From NCBI GenBank assembly GCA_025450955.1, contig JANWLJ010000261.1:1-5025 (forward strand): a stretch of 5,025 nucleotides of DNA, in the 5' to 3' direction. The stretch is from Polyangium sp. (in: bacteria) (GTDB taxonomy: Bacteria; Myxococcota_A; Polyangia; Palsa-1104). Below the pieces are notes generated by a model. The model worked only from the letters and a program-made list of their open reading frames with translations, searched no databases and was not told where the DNA came from. Position numbers and translations under genes: made by a program. Below, in pieces: positions 4,879-5,025 of the stretch (positions are counted from its first letter, which is position 1; each line of letters begins with the position of its first letter).

Positions 4879-5025
4879 ATGGACAAGGATGAGGCGGCTT
4901 CGCTGGTGCGGGCCCAACGCGATTTTTTCCTCTCGGGCGCGACGCGCGATCTCGATTTCCGGATCTTCCATCTGGAGAAGCTCGGCCAGGTCTTCAAGCG
5001 CCGCGAGGCGGAGATGTATCGCGCC
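4879..5025 (+). CDS. Aldehyde dehydrogenase, N-terminal fragment (3' end outside window)
   Basis: The ATG at 4879 has AGGAGG (4865-4870) 8 nt upstream, a strong and unambiguous start. The 49 residues in the window include 'RAQRDFFLSGATRDLDFRIF' (about 11-30) and 'HLEKLGQVFKRREAEMYRA' (about 31-49). This F-F-x-S-G-x-T-R-x-x-x-x-R-x-x-x-L-x-x-L pattern is the N-terminal helix pair of class 3-type NAD(P)-dependent aldehyde dehydrogenases, which oxidise aldehydes to carboxylic acids. There is no signal peptide, so it is probably cytoplasmic, although class 3 members sometimes carry a C-terminal membrane anchor that would lie outside this window. The catalytic Cys and Glu and the Rossmann-fold residues are beyond the window edge. 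The gene is divergent from the sigma operon; no functional link is evident. Confidence 0.85.
   Translation, partial: MDKDEAASLVRAQRDFFLSGATRDLDFRIFHLEKLGQVFKRREAEMYRA

Noticed and set aside
4578..4997. Minus-strand open frames across the intergenic region and aldehyde dehydrogenase start
   Set aside because: They cross a promoter-like element and two inverted repeats, are Arg/Ser-rich, and lie antisense to a recognised aldehyde dehydrogenase.
1..5025. CRISPR, tRNA/rRNA, transposase, toxin-antitoxin or phage-defence elements
   Set aside because: I saw no repeat-spacer pattern, cloverleaf, transposase motif, terminal repeats or defence-gene domains on either strand.

Overview
The window is GC-rich, tightly packed chromosomal DNA with strong G/C bias at third codon positions. 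The gene families present (a DUF2505 protein, a DUF1800/DUF1501 pair, and an ECF sigma factor with the 'SSEDAAKMNFHHALKRLR' type of C-terminus) suggest a Myxococcota/'deltaproteobacterial' organism or a close relative. That placement is inferred from protein flavour, not shown. There are no tRNA or rRNA genes, CRISPR arrays or insertion sequences that I can see.

Layout, left to right. (1) 1-209 (+): the last 68 codons of a DUF2505 (START/SRPBCC-like) protein. (2) 221-3186 (+): a compact three-gene operon for exported proteins. It encodes a 54-residue lipoprotein (266-430), a DUF1800 protein with a Sec signal (433-1989, TTG start two bases after the lipoprotein stop) and a DUF1501 protein with a Tat-type signal (1993-3186, three bases after the DUF1800 stop). 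(3) 4615/4654-3194 (-): a convergent operon of ECF sigma factor, small single-pass membrane protein (probable anti-sigma factor) and periplasmic LTxxQ/Spy-like protein. Its junctions are an ATGA overlap and a 1-bp gap. The two operons end 7 bp apart at a 10-bp palindrome with no recognisable terminator. (4) 4616-4878: a divergent intergenic region with one promoter candidate and two inverted repeats. (5) 4879-5025 (+): the first 49 codons of an aldehyde dehydrogenase.

The most interesting observation links the two operons. The same bipartite element occurs immediately upstream of both: TTTTACCTTT, then GCGTCYAAT, with ACC and CGTC separated by 16 nt (lipoprotein operon) or 15 nt (sigma operon). 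An AAC/ACC-like -35 and a CGTC -10 about 16 nt apart is the general layout of ECF promoters. The simplest model is that this ECF factor drives its own operon and the lipoprotein-DUF1800-DUF1501 operon, with the membrane protein and the periplasmic LTxxQ protein controlling its activity from the envelope. The motif match is visible in the sequence; the regulatory model is inference. The DUF1800 and DUF1501 families have no established biochemical role that I can state.
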